64,000 nucleotides of DNA from DASXKD01 sp963762735 (GCA_963762735.1 CAVXMG010000005.1:62001-126000); one strand, 5' to 3'; shown: positions 26,085 to 36,614, numbered from the stretch's first letter. Numbers and translations are program-made. Notes: generated by a model not told the origin, from the sequence alone.

Positions 26085-26990
26085 TTATTCCGTCTTACTG
26101 AACGTGGCGATCGCCACGCCCATCATGGCCAGGCCCATCACCAGCACGATGCCCAGGGACAACATGATCGGCACCGGCCAGCCGGCCCAGGTGATGCTCG
26201 GCGAGAGGGCGTGCACCGCGGCCGGGTCCAGCGGCAGGTGGCTGAGCACGGCGTACCGCATCGGCCCGACCACATAGGTGAGCGGGTCGAGCCTGGTGAG
26301 CACGCTCAGCCAGGTGGGCAGCCCGTGCAGCGGGTACAGCGCGCCGGACAGGAAGAACAGCGGCATCACGAGCATCTGGGTCAGCGCCATGAACGCTTGG
26401 AACTGGGTGATCCGGGCCGCCATCATCACGCCGAACGCGGTGAGGGTGAACGCGAGCAGCAGCATCTCGCCGACCAGGATGAGCAGCAGCATCGGGTTGT
26501 AGGGCACGCCGGCCAGGCCAGCCAGGGCCAGCATGACCAGACCCTGCATTGTCGCGATGGTCGCGCCGCCGAAGCACTTACCGACCACGATCGAGGCCCG
26601 GCTGACCGGTGCGACCAGCATCTCGCGGAGGAACCCGAACTCCCGGTCCCAGACGATCGAGGCGGCCGAGAAGATCGCGGTGAACAGCACCGACATCGCC
26701 AGCACGCCGGGATAGATGAACGTCTTGAAGTCGATCCCCGGGGGCATGCTGGCCTGGGCCAGCGAGGACAGGCCGGTGCCAAGCACCAGCAGGAACAGCA
26801 GCGGCTGGATCAGCGAGGTGATCGCGCGCAGCCGGTCGCGCTGGAAGCGGATCAGTTCCCGGCGCCAGACGATGCTTGCCGCGCGAATGTCGGTGCGCAG
26901 GCTGTGCTCGGGGACCGCGACCCTGATCGTGCCGGCCAGCTCCGCCTGCTCGGCGGCCCGTGCCGCCTGGGTGGTCTGCGTGGTGGCCAT
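26085..26990 (-). CDS. ABC-2 type transporter permease (DrrB-like)
   Basis: The 301-residue protein has six membrane helices typical of ABC-2 exporters, including FIYPGVLAMSVLFTAIFSAA, MLLLILVGEMLLLAFTLTAF and QMLVMPLFFLSGALYPLHGL. The last is the conserved FFLSGxxxP segment of DrrB-like permeases. It begins two bases after the ATPase stop. With that ATPase it likely exports a hydrophobic drug-like compound under PadR control. Confidence 0.88.
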   Translation of the reverse strand: MATTQTTQAARAAEQAELAGTIRVAVPEHSLRTDIRAASIVWRRELIRFQRDRLRAITSLIQPLLFLLVLGTGLSSLAQASMPPGIDFKTFIYPGVLAMSVLFTAIFSAASIVWDREFGFLREMLVAPVSRASIVVGKCFGGATIATMQGLVMLALAGLAGVPYNPMLLLILVGEMLLLAFTLTAFGVMMAARITQFQAFMALTQMLVMPLFFLSGALYPLHGLPTWLSVLTRLDPLTYVVGPMRYAVLSHLPLDPAAVHALSPSITWAGWPVPIMLSLGIVLVMGLAMMGVAIATFSKTE

Positions 26991-26992
26991 GC

Positions 26993-28027
26993 CTACCGCC
27001 TCCCCCGGAACGCCGCGGCCATCTGCCGCATCTGGTCGGCCCCCGACGCCTCCGCGTCCCTGATCGTGCTGCCGGTGTAGGACATGAACACGTCGTCCAG
27101 GGTCGGCCGGGACACGCTGACCGACTTGATCGGCACCGACATCCCGGCGAACAGGCGCGGCACGAACTGCTCGCCCGAGGACACCGAGAACGTCACCGCG
27201 CCCTCGTGCATCGCGGCCTCGATGCCGAACTCGCGGCCCAGTTCCGCGATGGCCGCCTGGTCGTCGGCGGTGTGGATCTGCACCCGGTCCTTGCCCACGC
27301 TGGCCTTCAGCGCCTCCGGGGTGTCGATGGCCACGATCTTCCCGTGGTCGATGATCGCGATGCGGTCGCAGTGCTCGGCCTCGTCCATATAGTGCGTGGT
27401 GAGGAAGATCGTGATGTCCTCACGGCTCCTCAGCTCGCCGATGTACTCCCAGATCGACGCGCGGGTCTGCGGGTCAAGGCCAACCGTCGGCTCGTCCAGG
27501 AACAGCACGTGCGGCGCGTGCAGCAGGCCCCGGGCGATCTCCAGGCGCCGCTTCATCCCGCCCGAGTACGTCATCACCACGCTGTCCCGGCGCTCCCACA
27601 GGCCCACCATCTCCAGCACCTGCCGCATCCGCGGCTCCACCGCGGCCGCGGGTACCCCGTACAGGGCGGCGTGGAACCGCAGATTCTGCGCGCCGGTCAG
27701 GTAGTTGTCCAGCGTGGTGTCCTGGAAGACCAGCCCGATGTTGCGGCGCACCGCGTCGCGCTCGGCGGTCACCTCGTGGCCAGCGACCCGGGCCGATCCG
27801 GACGTGGGCCGCGCCAGCGTGCACAACATCTTGATCGTGGTCGACTTGCCTGCGCCGTTAGGGCCGAGGAACCCGAAGGTCTCTCCCACCGGCACCTCGA
27901 AGTCGATCCCGCGTACCGCCTCGATCTCGCCGTACTTCTTGGTCAGGCCCGCGACCTTGATCGCCGGCTCGCGGTGCCCGTTGGCGACCCGCTGGGCCGC
28001 CAAGCCACCAGATCCGTGCCCTGCCAC
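26993..28027 (-). CDS. Daunorubicin-resistance type ABC transporter ATP-binding protein (DrrA-like)
   Basis: Walker A GPNGAGKST, signature YSGGMKRRLEIA and Walker B VLFLDEPTVGLDPQTR are intact. The C-terminal RPTLDDVFMSYTG motif is typical of DrrA-like drug exporters. GTG 28027 follows AAGGAGG by about eleven bases. It lies between PadR and the permease on the same strand, with two repeat copies (R7, R8) in the PadR-drrA gap. Confidence 0.9.
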   Translation of the reverse strand: MAGHGSGGLAAQRVANGHREPAIKVAGLTKKYGEIEAVRGIDFEVPVGETFGFLGPNGAGKSTTIKMLCTLARPTSGSARVAGHEVTAERDAVRRNIGLVFQDTTLDNYLTGAQNLRFHAALYGVPAAAVEPRMRQVLEMVGLWERRDSVVMTYSGGMKRRLEIARGLLHAPHVLFLDEPTVGLDPQTRASIWEYIGELRSREDITIFLTTHYMDEAEHCDRIAIIDHGKIVAIDTPEALKASVGKDRVQIHTADDQAAIAELGREFGIEAAMHEGAVTFSVSSGEQFVPRLFAGMSVPIKSVSVSRPTLDDVFMSYTGSTIRDAEASGADQMRQMAAAFRGRR

Positions 28028-28090
28028 CGTGCCACGCCTCCTTGAGATCCAGTGTTGAGCCTAGCCGCTGCGGCCCGACGTTCCCGGCGG

Positions 28091-28160
28091 CCGTGCTGGG
28101 GACAACCCCCGGAACCCCCGATGGCTCACGGCCCCGCTCCTTCGTCACGGGGCCGTGGCC
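28091..28160 (+). repeat. Dispersed double-hairpin element, copy R7
   Basis: Hairpin 1 is reduced to GGGG-ACAA-CCCC. Hairpin 2 is CACGGCCCCG/CGGGGCCGTG (28127-28157) around CTCCTTCGTCA, where one closing pair is lost compared with R8. It is in direct tandem with R8, 75 bases apart. Confidence 0.75.
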
Positions 28161-28240
28161 GTGCTGGCCCGGGGACAACCCCCCGGAACCCCCCGATGGC
28201 TCACGGCCCCGTTCCTTCGTCACGGGGCCGTGGCCGTGCT
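28161..28240 (+). repeat. Dispersed double-hairpin element, copy R8
   Basis: Hairpin 1 is CCGGGG-ACAA-CCCCCCGG (28169-28186). Hairpin 2 is CACGGCCCCGT-TCCTTCGTC-ACGGGGCCGTG (28202-28232), an 11-bp stem. The outer AAGG/CCTT of other copies is replaced on both arms by CACGG/CCGTG. It lies 3' of padR and 5' of drrA. Confidence 0.78.
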
Positions 28241-28273
28241 GGTCGGGGCGAACCCCGCCAGTCCTTGGTGCGG

Positions 28274-28939
28274 TCACTCGGCAGCGTCGTCATCCGCCGC
28301 GAGAATCGCGTAGAGCTTCCGCCGGGCATCGGTGAGAATCTGGCGCGCCTGCGCGACCTGCGCCGGCGTACCGACCTGCACGACCTGCATGCCGGCCATC
28401 GCCACCGCGCCGAACAGCTTGCGCAGTTCGATCGCGTCCGTGCCCACACTGCCGGCCACGTCGTCCCAGGGGGCGCGGACCTCGTCGGCGTGCGCGGCCA
28501 CGTACTCGCGCCCCTCGGTGGTCAGCGCGTAGCGCTTGCGGCCGCCCTCCGGCGTCTCCGCCTGGATCAGGCCCTCGTCCTCCAGTTGCTGGAGCGCTGG
28601 GTAGATCGACCCCGGGCTGGGCTGCCATACGCCGCCACTGCGCTCGGCGATGTCCTGGATCAGCTGGTAGCCGTTCCGCGGCTCCTCGGCGAGCAGCGCC
28701 AGCGCCGCGGCCCTGACGTCACCGCGCCGTACCCGCGGGCCGCGCCTGCCCTCCGCCGCCCATGGGCCGAAAGCGAAGCCCATCGGGCCGAACCCGGCCG
28801 GGCCCCACGGGCCGCCCCGGCGCCCAGGGCCACCAGGCCCGCGAGTGCGTACGCGGCCACGTCCCCTGCCACGGCCCCAGTCTTCCTCGCCGGGCGTCCA
28901 GTCCTCCGCCCCATGCCTGTGTTCGTGATGTTCATGCAT
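28274..28939 (-). CDS. PadR family transcriptional regulator
   Basis: The first 75 residues are His/Gly/Arg/Pro-rich. A PadR winged helix follows: RRGDVRAAALALLAEEPRNG, YQLIQDIAERSGGVWQPSPG, SIYPALQQLEDEGLIQ. Then comes the wing RKRYALTTEGREYV and a helical C-terminus (VAQARQILTDARRKLYAIL) for dimerisation. PadR proteins typically repress drug exporters and respond to their substrates. Start ATG 28939 opens directly on MHEHHEHRH. The linked drrA-drrB pair is the expected target. The histidine-rich head could bind metal, which is inference. Confidence 0.9.
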   Translation of the reverse strand: MHEHHEHRHGAEDWTPGEEDWGRGRGRGRVRTRGPGGPGRRGGPWGPAGFGPMGFAFGPWAAEGRRGPRVRRGDVRAAALALLAEEPRNGYQLIQDIAERSGGVWQPSPGSIYPALQQLEDEGLIQAETPEGGRKRYALTTEGREYVAAHADEVRAPWDDVAGSVGTDAIELRKLFGAVAMAGMQVVQVGTPAQVAQARQILTDARRKLYAILAADDDAAE

Positions 28940-28954
28940 CTGCGTACTCCGTAT

Positions 28955-29010
28955 TCTTAGTAGTAACCAAGAAGACTTTTTTCTTCTTAGACATCTCGAC
29001 GATATATCGA
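28955..29010. promoter_or_regulatory. AT-rich inverted repeats upstream of padR, candidate operator
   Basis: Half-sites TTCTT and AAGAA alternate here. AAGAAGA (28969-28975) and TCTTCTT (28982-28988) form a perfect 7-bp inverted repeat with a 6-base spacer, and TTCTTAG/CCAAGAA overlaps it on the left. A CGATATATCG palindrome follows at 28998. This is the promoter region of padR, so autoregulation is likely. The rest of the gap to 29259 holds nothing recognisable. Confidence 0.5.
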
Positions 29011-29259
29011 TAACAGTCGGAACGCAACCCCGTTTCAACCGCGCCGGTACAGGTGCGGCCCATCCCGAAAGGGCGTGCGTGCGGCGGAGGCGGGCGTAAG
29101 CGTTGCCCAGGCCAGCCAACAGCCCAGCGCGCCTCGGGCCAACGGCGAGAACCCTGCCCCAACGTGTGCAAGCCCGCCGGAGCCGCGCGGACGCCCCCCG
29201 GCGACCACCGTCCCCCCAGCCCAAGACCCGGCCACGCCAGGAAAGCACTAGCGCTAGAT

Positions 29260-30249
29260 TCAGCCGCCGATGGCCGACATCGGCCGAGCAGGCTGCAAGA
29301 ACCCGGGTTCGTTGATGCCATGCCCAGGGAGCTTGGCAGCGACCGCCCGGGTCCACATCTCGGCCAGTTCCTCATCATCAGCACCGGCCCGCATCGGATC
29401 GCGGAGGTTGCTCTCGTCCTGCGCGAACAGGCAGTTGCGGATCTGGCCGTCGGCGGTGAGCCGTACCCGGTCGCACGTCCCGCAGAACGGCCTGGTCACC
29501 GAGCCGATCACACCGACCCGCGCGGGCCCGCCGTCAACCAGGAACGTCTCCGCAGGCGCCGAACCCCGGACCGCCGAGTCGTCCGGCGTGAGGGTGAACT
29601 CCGCCGACAGGGCGTCGAGGATCTCGGCGGCGGTCACCATGTTCTCCCTGCGCCAGCCGTGCTGCGCGTCCAGCGGCATCTGCTCGATGAACCGGAGCTG
29701 GCAGGAGTGTTCCAGGCAGTACCTGAGCAGCGCGGGCGCTTCGCCGTCGTTGACATCGCGCATGAGCACCGCGTTGACCTTGATCGGCGCGAGCCCGGCG
29801 GCGGCCGCGGCGGCCAGTCCGCGTAGCACGTCGTGGAGGCGGTCCCGCCGGGCGAGCTGCTTGAACACCGCGGGCTGCAACGTGTCGAGCGACACGTTCA
29901 CCCGGTCCAGGCCGGCCTCGGCCAGCGGGCCGGCGAGCCGCTCCAGCCCGATCCCATTCGTGGTGACCGAGATCTCCGGCCTGGGCCGCAGCTCCGCGGT
30001 GCGGGCGACGATGCCAGGCAGCCCGCGCCGCAGCAGCGGCTCCCCGCCGGTGAACCGGACCTCGGTGATGCCGAGCCGCTCCACGCCGACCCGCACCAGC
30101 CGGACGACCTCGTCGTCGGTGAGCAGCTCGGGGCCTGGCAGCCAGTCCAGGCCCTCGGCAGGCATGCAGTAGTCGCAGCGCAGGTTGCAACGGTCGGTGA
30201 GGGACACCCGGAGATCGGTAGCGATCCGGCCGTAGGAATCAGCCAGCAC
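29260..30249 (-). CDS. moaA: GTP 3',8-cyclase MoaA (molybdenum cofactor)
   Basis: The 329-residue radical-SAM enzyme has the N-terminal cluster motif CNLRCDYC, the SAM-binding RFTGGEPLLR, and the second 4Fe-4S motif CGTCDRVRLTADGQIRNC. It ends with the catalytic GG tail. It turns GTP into the first molybdopterin precursor. AAGGAGG lies about eleven bases before GTG 30249. No other moa gene is in the window. It diverges from an FAD oxidoreductase. Confidence 0.94.
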   Translation of the reverse strand: MLADSYGRIATDLRVSLTDRCNLRCDYCMPAEGLDWLPGPELLTDDEVVRLVRVGVERLGITEVRFTGGEPLLRRGLPGIVARTAELRPRPEISVTTNGIGLERLAGPLAEAGLDRVNVSLDTLQPAVFKQLARRDRLHDVLRGLAAAAAAGLAPIKVNAVLMRDVNDGEAPALLRYCLEHSCQLRFIEQMPLDAQHGWRRENMVTAAEILDALSAEFTLTPDDSAVRGSAPAETFLVDGGPARVGVIGSVTRPFCGTCDRVRLTADGQIRNCLFAQDESNLRDPMRAGADDEELAEMWTRAVAAKLPGHGINEPGFLQPARPMSAIGG

Positions 30250-30373
30250 CCGGACATCACCTCCTTGTGCAGACGGTGGATTGCGCGTGCCTGCAGAGAC
30301 AACAGCCTACTTCCGAGATCGGCATGACGGATTGTGGTGCCAGGTGGTGACCAACTAGAGAGACAATTGGGTC

Positions 30374-31525
30374 ATGGTCGCTGAGACTCCAATCTGGCGG
30401 GACCGGCTCACCGCGAAAGAACGGGCGCAGCTCGGCCGGGGCGCGGGCAGTATCTCGCTGACGCGTCCCGACATCCTGGTGATCGGCGGGGGGATAGTCG
30501 GCGTCGCCACCGCGGCCGCCTGCCATGAGGCCGGGCTCGGCTCGGTCCTGCTCATCGAGGCGGGCCGGCTGGGCTCCGGCGCCACCGGCGGGGCGGCCGG
30601 TCTGCTCACGCCGGAGATCCACGAGTGGAGCGACCCCGAGCCCTTCGTCGACCTGGCCAGGGCGAGCCTGGAACTGTGGGGCGAGCTTGAGCAGACCTGG
30701 CCGGACGGCGTCGGGCTGATAGAGCTGGACTGGATCGGCCTGGCGCCGGACCCGGACGGGTTCGCCCCGCACCAGCGCCCGGCGGTGGAATGGCTCGACC
30801 ATGACCGGGTCGCCGAGCTGGTCCCTGGGCTGGCCCGCCCCATGGCCGGGGCGCTGATCCGGCGGCAGGCCCGGGTGAACCCGCTGCGCTCGCTGGTCCG
30901 GCTGGCCGCGGTGCTGCCAGCGGTAGCGACCGGGACCGCGGCCACGTCCGTCACCACCGAGGGCGGCCGGGTGACCAAGGTCACCACCACGGCCGGGGAT
31001 ATCCACCCGGGCTCGGTGGTCTTCGCCACCGGGCTGCCGCCGATGCTCGACGGCCTCCCGCTCGACCTGCCGGCCAGCCGCGTCAAGGGGCACCTGCTGG
31101 TCACCGAGCCCTCACCGGTGCGCCTGCCCGGCACCGTCGCGCCGGTCGCCACCCAACTCGAGGACGGCCGGCTGCTGGTCGGCGGCACGTTCGACATGGG
31201 TGACGAGACGCCCACGGTCCGCCAGGACGTCATCGACTCCATCCTGGAGGCGCTGTACGCCACGCTGCCCGCGGTGCGCGGGCTGCCCGCCGCCTACCAG
31301 TGGTACTGCTTCCGGCCACGGCATCCCGATGGCCGGCCCGTCATCGACAAGGTGCCCGGGCTCGACAACGCGTGGCTCACCTCCGGGCACTTCCGCACCG
31401 GCATCCTGATGGCCCCGATCACCGCGGCCACGATCACCCGGTGGATCTCGGCGGGTGAACCGCCGGCCGAGGCGGCCGCCTGGAGTATCGACCGGTTCAC
31501 CGAGCGGCGGCACATCCGGCGCTAG
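30374..31525 (+). CDS. FAD-dependent oxidoreductase (DAO family)
   Basis: The Rossmann motif ILVIGGGIVGVATAAACHEA, followed by ATGGAAGLLTPE and the C-terminal TSGHFRTGILMAPITA, fits the D-amino-acid oxidase/glycine oxidase family (ThiO-, SoxB- or DadA-like). It would oxidise an amine or amino acid and feed electrons to oxygen or the respiratory chain. The N-terminal 30 residues precede the Rossmann fold and are not a signal peptide. No linked thi genes are present, so the substrate is open. Confidence 0.85.
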   Translation: MVAETPIWRDRLTAKERAQLGRGAGSISLTRPDILVIGGGIVGVATAAACHEAGLGSVLLIEAGRLGSGATGGAAGLLTPEIHEWSDPEPFVDLARASLELWGELEQTWPDGVGLIELDWIGLAPDPDGFAPHQRPAVEWLDHDRVAELVPGLARPMAGALIRRQARVNPLRSLVRLAAVLPAVATGTAATSVTTEGGRVTKVTTTAGDIHPGSVVFATGLPPMLDGLPLDLPASRVKGHLLVTEPSPVRLPGTVAPVATQLEDGRLLVGGTFDMGDETPTVRQDVIDSILEALYATLPAVRGLPAAYQWYCFRPRHPDGRPVIDKVPGLDNAWLTSGHFRTGILMAPITAATITRWISAGEPPAEAAAWSIDRFTERRHIRR

Positions 31526-31636
31526 CGGGCTCGGGGCCGGGCGGCGAACCGGCGCGCGGATCCGCGCATGACCGCCATAACCGCGGGTAGTGGCGGACGC
31601 GATATCGACTGGAATGTGCTCAGGGAGTGATTCCTC

Positions 31637-32278
31637 ATGACAGCGATGATGCGAGTGCCGCGCACCCGCGGCCTGGGCAGTGGCCTCCTGCTGATCCTGC
31701 TTGGTGCGTGGGGCGCGCTGATCCCGTTCGTCGGCCCCTACTTCCATTTCGCCTACACCCCCGACACCGCGTGGACCTGGACCTGGGGCCGGTTCTTCCT
31801 GGAGGTCGTGCCCGGGGTGGCCGCCGCCCTTGGCGGGCTGATCCTGATGATCAGTGCCTTCCGGCCGGTCGCGATGTTCGGCGCGGCCCTTGCCGCCGCT
31901 GCCGGCGCCTGGTTCGTCGTGGGCAGCCTGCTCGGGCCGGTGTGGACCAGCAGTACCACGCTGGGCGTACCAGGTGGTGTTCCCGCCGCCCTCGACCCGG
32001 GCCAGCCGACCGGGGGCCCGCTGCACATGGTGGCGGAGCACCTGAGCTTCTTCACCGCGCTGGGCGTGGTCATCGTGTTCCTCGCCGCCGTGGCCTTCGG
32101 CCGCCTGGCGGTGGTCGGTGCACGGGACGCCCAGCTCGCCGCGGGCGACGAGGTGACCTGGTCCAAGCCCGGCCGCCGCGCGCGCCGGGAGGAGAAGCAG
32201 GCGAAGCAGGACAAGCCGGTCACGGAGCAGGACGATGAGCGGCCGAGCGTGTGGCGCCGGCTGACCGCGGCGCGGTAA
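31637..32278 (+). CDS. Four-helix membrane protein of unknown function
   Basis: Four hydrophobic segments lie at about residues 14-32, 52-72, 78-98 and 135-158, followed by a charged Lys/Arg/Glu tail (RRARREEKQAKQDKP). Comparable actinomycete proteins carry no assigned role. GGGAG precedes the ATG by about nine bases. A very strong terminator-like palindrome follows. Confidence 0.65.
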   Translation: MTAMMRVPRTRGLGSGLLLILLGAWGALIPFVGPYFHFAYTPDTAWTWTWGRFFLEVVPGVAAALGGLILMISAFRPVAMFGAALAAAAGAWFVVGSLLGPVWTSSTTLGVPGGVPAALDPGQPTGGPLHMVAEHLSFFTALGVVIVFLAAVAFGRLAVVGARDAQLAAGDEVTWSKPGRRARREEKQAKQDKPVTEQDDERPSVWRRLTAAR

Positions 32279-32300
32279 CCGGCCGCGGCCAGGCACAGCA

Positions 32301-32336
32301 CGAGGGCGGGCCCCGGAGCTCCGGGGCCCGCCCTCG
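32301..32336. terminator. Strong bidirectional terminator-like palindrome
   Basis: A perfect inverted repeat with 16-bp arms (CGAGGGCGGGCCCCGG and its complement) around AGCT lies between the convergent membrane-protein and penicillin-acylase-family genes. It probably ends both transcripts. Confidence 0.75.
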
Positions 32337-32348
32337 CCGCCGCCGGGC

Positions 32349-34977
32349 TCAGGTCGGCGGCATGTTCTTGTAGCGGAAGTCGTTGAACAGGCCTACCTGG
32401 TCGCAGAAGTGCGGGCTGGGCGTGCCCGCCGCGGAGATGAACGCGCTCTGCCCGGGTGGCAGCTCGTCCTGGCCGGTGATCGTGGGCCCGACGTCCACGC
32501 CCATCATGAACGTGCTGCGGTTCTGGCTGGCGCTCGTGCCGCAGTGGGTGGTGATGCCCACGGCGAGCGGGTCGAGGCTGTCCCAGTTCTGGTCCTGGGC
32601 CGGCTGGTAGCCCCACTTGGAGATGTCGGTGGTGCCGAAGCCGGGGACGTTCTGGCCGAGCTGGGTGCCGGTGCCGGACAGGATCGCGATCGCGTCGTTG
32701 AGGCTCTCCACCAGGAGCTGGTCGCGGTGCCCGGCGAAGTACCCGCCCTGGTAGCACAGGGTCGCGCACGGCACCATCCCCTGCGTCTTGTGCAGGATGT
32801 GGTACAGCAGGTTGTAGGTGGCCATACCGCCGAGCCCGCCGTAGCTGCCCAGGCCCAGGCTCGCGTCGCTGAAGTTGATCTTCCCCGTGTACTGCTCGCC
32901 GGAGTTGAGGCCGCCCTCGAACACGTTGTGTTCGTAGGCCTCGAGGAAGTTCATGAAGATCGACATGGCCGGGCTGCCGAGCGTGCTGACGCCGTCCCAG
33001 TGCTTCAGCGTGCGGATCGCGGGTGCCAGGTCCGGGTGAGTAGCCGGGCTGACGATCGGGTCGCCGGCCTTCACCAGGGCCCGGTAGGCGCGGATCAGGT
33101 ACGGAATGAAGTAGCGGGCCGCCGGGCGGGTGTTGTCCCCGTTGTCGATCGTGCCGATGGCGTGCTCGATGCCCTCCAGGTAACTGATGTTGATGGACTT
33201 GCTTGCGCCTTGGCGAGCTGGCTGATGAGCTGCGACCGGAAGATCGTGCCCCAGTACTCGTCACCGGAGTTCTGCTGGTAGAAGGCCTGCTGGGAGGGCT
33301 TGGTGTTCCAGTTGTCCAGGAAGCCCTGGCGCGGGTTGACGCTGTGCGGCATCTGCGCGAACGGCACGAAGCCGGTCCACTGCTGGGTGCCGTCGCCCGC
33401 TCCGGGCAGCCGCGGGTCCACGCCGCTCGGCTCGATCGGGACCAGCCCGTCGCCGAAGTAGGCGATGTTGCCCTTCTGGTCGGCGTAGAGGAAGTTGTGC
33501 AGGGTCGTGACCAGGCTCATCGAGTGCCGGAATTGCGCCAGGTTGGCGTCCGCGCCGAGCTGGGAGAACCCGGTGAGGGTGCCGGTCTCGCGGTTCCACG
33601 AGGCGAACCGCACCGAGATCGCGAGGTGGTCGGCGGGGTCGGCGAGCACCACGGGGCCGTCGATCGTGCGCAGCACGGTGAAGCTCAGCGACGGCTGGCC
33701 GGCCACGTCGATCGTCTCAGGGATGGCCTGCATCGGGACCTGCTTGCCGTTGAACTCATACGTCGGCGGGCTGGCCGCGTAGTTGACGTTGTGCTCGATG
33801 TAGACCCGCTGGTCGACGAGTTCCTCGCTGGTGGTGGTCCAGGCGAGGTTGGCGTTCCGGCCGATCAGGATGAACGGCTCGCCGGTGATGTACATGCCGC
33901 CCGCGTCGTAGCCGGGGGCGTGCAGGTACTCCTCACCGTCCACGCTCGGCGTGCCGAAGCCCTCCTGCGGAGCGCCCCACAGCAGTGCGTGGTGGTCGGC
34001 GGAGCGCCACGGGGCTATCGCGATCGCGTTCGAGCCGCCGTGCGACAGCACCCGCAGTCGAGGCGCCGGTCTTCAGGATCGTGGCCCGGTCGCCAGCCAG
34101 CTTGGCGGCCGCCTTGGCGAGCACCGCGTGGCTGATCGCCGGCAGGCCCGCGGCCGCGTGCAGCAGGGCGGCGTCCGCCTTGGCTGGCGACGCGCCGGCC
34201 GGAGCGGCGGACGGCGTCGAGGGCACCGTGGTGGGGGCGGTGGGGTCATTGATCCAGCGAGCGTCGTTGAAGATCGCCGCAGCGGTGTTGAACGGGTGCT
34301 TGGACCCGGTCTTGGTCAGCTCGTTCTCCAGGTACTGGAGGAACTGCAGGTTGGTCAGCTCGCTACCGCCACCGCCGCCGAACTCACGGGCCAGGTAGTT
34401 GCCGATGGCCACGGTGTCCTCGGGCTGCCACGGGGCCGGCTGGTAGGGGCCGGGCAGCCCGAGCGCCTGGCCGAGCACGAAGAACTCGTAGGGAACCTGC
34501 TGCTGCCTCGCTGGTGGGGCTGGCGTACGCGCTCGCCTCGTAGGCGTTGATGCCTTCGGAGAACTCGGTGATCGCCGTCCTGGCGGCGGCGGGCAGCGAC
34601 TGGAACTGGGCGGTCAGCTCGGCCGGGGTGTAGAAGAACGTGCGGACGGTCTCGTCCTGGCTCAGCTCACTCGGGCCGAAGATCGCCGAGAGCGTGCCCT
34701 CCACTGCGCGCCTGGTCAGCTCGAGCTGGACCATCCGGTCCTGCGCCTGCGCCCAGCCAGCCCCGAACCACATCCGGGCCTGCGACGACGCGGTGATGGT
34801 GGGCACCCCGTAGGAGCTCCGATGGATCACGAAGCCCTGCGTGGCCGGCGCGGTCCCGGCCGCGGCAGCCGCGCCGAGGGCGCCGGGTACCACTCCGGTG
34901 ACGGCCAGCGCCACGGCACCACCCACCGCCGCCAGCCGCACCTTGATGACGCCACGCCATGCCACCAACCGACTCAC
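32349..34977 (-). pseudogene. Penicillin acylase family protein (secreted Ntn hydrolase), three frameshifts
   Basis: A signal peptide (GGAVALAVTGVVPGALGAAA) precedes the alpha subunit (RSSYGVPTITASSQARMWFG). The spacer ends before HGGSNAIAIAPWRS, where Ser would become the N-terminal nucleophile after self-cleavage. The beta subunit runs to the stop. The open frame changes near 34495 (extra base), 34060 (extra base, right at the spacer/beta boundary) and 33195 (missing base). Relatives hydrolyse amides such as beta-lactam side chains or acyl-homoserine lactones. It diverges from the phosphoesterase gene across 220 bases with no clear feature. Confidence 0.82.
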
Positions 34978-35197
34978 CGCCCCACTCGCCGCGCCCCGGA
35001 GCCGGGGTAAATCGCTACATTTCTGCGCATCAAACCCTCGGAACGTAGTGCGGCTCGCTGGCCAGTGTCAACAGCCCGCCCGCAGCGGCAGCCGAGCGCC
35101 TTTGGCCGGACGCTTGCCCTTCCCCGAAGGTAAAAACGCGGATCCGGCCGGCGAGCCGGAGGCATGGTGGAATCCCCGGCCATACCAGCGGAAGGGA

Positions 35198-36614
35198 ATG
35201 CAAGTGCGGTTCCGCCTTCGTTTCTTGATGTACCCCGCCCTGGCACTGTGCGCCATCGTCGCTCTGAGCGCCGTCCAGCCGGCCCAGAGATCGCAGGGGA
35301 TCACGGCGGCCGCGCCGGGCCTGCTGGGCATACACAAGATCCGGCACGTGATCATCATCATGCAGGAGAACCGGTCGTTCGACTCCTACTTCGGCGTCTA
35401 CCCGGGCGCCGACGGGATCCCGATGAAGGGCGGCGTGCCCGCCGTTTGCGTGCCCGATCCGCTGACGGGCAAATGCGTCGCCCCGTTCGTGGACCACAAC
35501 GACCAGAACCCGGCGCGCCGCACAAGGCCGCCGACAGCCTGGCCGACGTGGACGGCGGGAAGATGGACGGGTTCATCGCCGAACGCCGAGCACGAGCCGC
35601 TGCACGAGCGGCCACAAGTGCGTCGTCGACCAGGTCATGGGGTACCACGTGCGGTCCGACATCCCCAACTACTGGGCGTACGCCAAGCACTTCGTGCTGG
35701 ACGACCACATGTTCGAGTCGGTGGCGTCCTGGAGCTTCACCTCGCACCTGGCGCTGGTCTCCGCGTGGGCCGCCAAATGCCCGGACACCCACGACCCGAT
35801 GAGCTGCAAGAGCGATCTGATGCCACGGGACCGGACGGACAACGACCCCGAGCCGTTCGCCTGGACCGACCTGACCTACCTGCTGCACGCGCACCACATC
35901 AGCTGGGGCTACTACCTCGACCACGGCGCTCAGTCCACGACGAACCCGAACGGCGTGCCCAAGCTCTGGGACGTGATGCCCGGGTTCACCGACGTGCATT
36001 CCGACAGCCAGACGGGCAGCGTGCAGCCGCTCACCCACTTCATGGACCAGGCCAAGGCGGGCACCCTTCCCGCCGTCTCCTGGATCGTGCCCGACCAGGA
36101 GGACAGCGAGCATCCCAGCGCGCTGGTCAGCACCGGCCAGGCCTACGTGACCAGGATCATCAACGCGGTCATGAAAAGCAGCGACTGGAATTCCAGCGCG
36201 ATCTTCCTCGCCTGGGACGACTGGGGCGGCTTCTACGACGGCGTGGTCCCGCCCGTCGCGGACTCCCTCGGCTACGGGATCCGGGTGCCCGGCCTGGTGA
36301 TCAGCCCCTACGCCAGGTCGGGGTACATCGACCCGCAGACGCTGTCGTTCGACGCGTACCTCAAGTTCGCCGAGGACGACTTCCTCGGCGGCCAGCGGAT
36401 CGACCCGGCCACCGACGGGCGGCCGGACTCACGGCCCGATGTCAGGGAGAGCCTGTCCATGCTGGGCAGCCTGCAGAAGGACTTCAACTTCAACCAGGCA
36501 CCCCGGCCGCCGATGATCCTCAATCCGTGCCCCCCGAACACCACGCTGACGCCCAAGCCGCCGCCTACCTGTAACAAGCAGGTACGGCTGCCCAAACACG
36601 CACCGGCTTCTTGA
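35198..36614 (+). pseudogene. Secreted phosphoesterase family protein (phospholipase C/acid phosphatase type), two frameshifts
   Basis: A signal-anchor (FLMYPALALCAIVALSAV) leads to HVIIIMQENRSFDSYFGVYP, the diagnostic motif of the bacterial phosphoesterase family. HKAADSLADVDGGKMDGFI is in a second frame (switch near 35515). KCVVDQVMGYHVRSDIPNYW to the end, with FLAWDDWGGFYDGV and DDFLGGQRIDPATDGRPDSR, is in a third (switch near 35575). Each switch equals one missing base. The enzyme would act outside the cell on phosphodiesters or phosphomonoesters. Confidence 0.82.
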
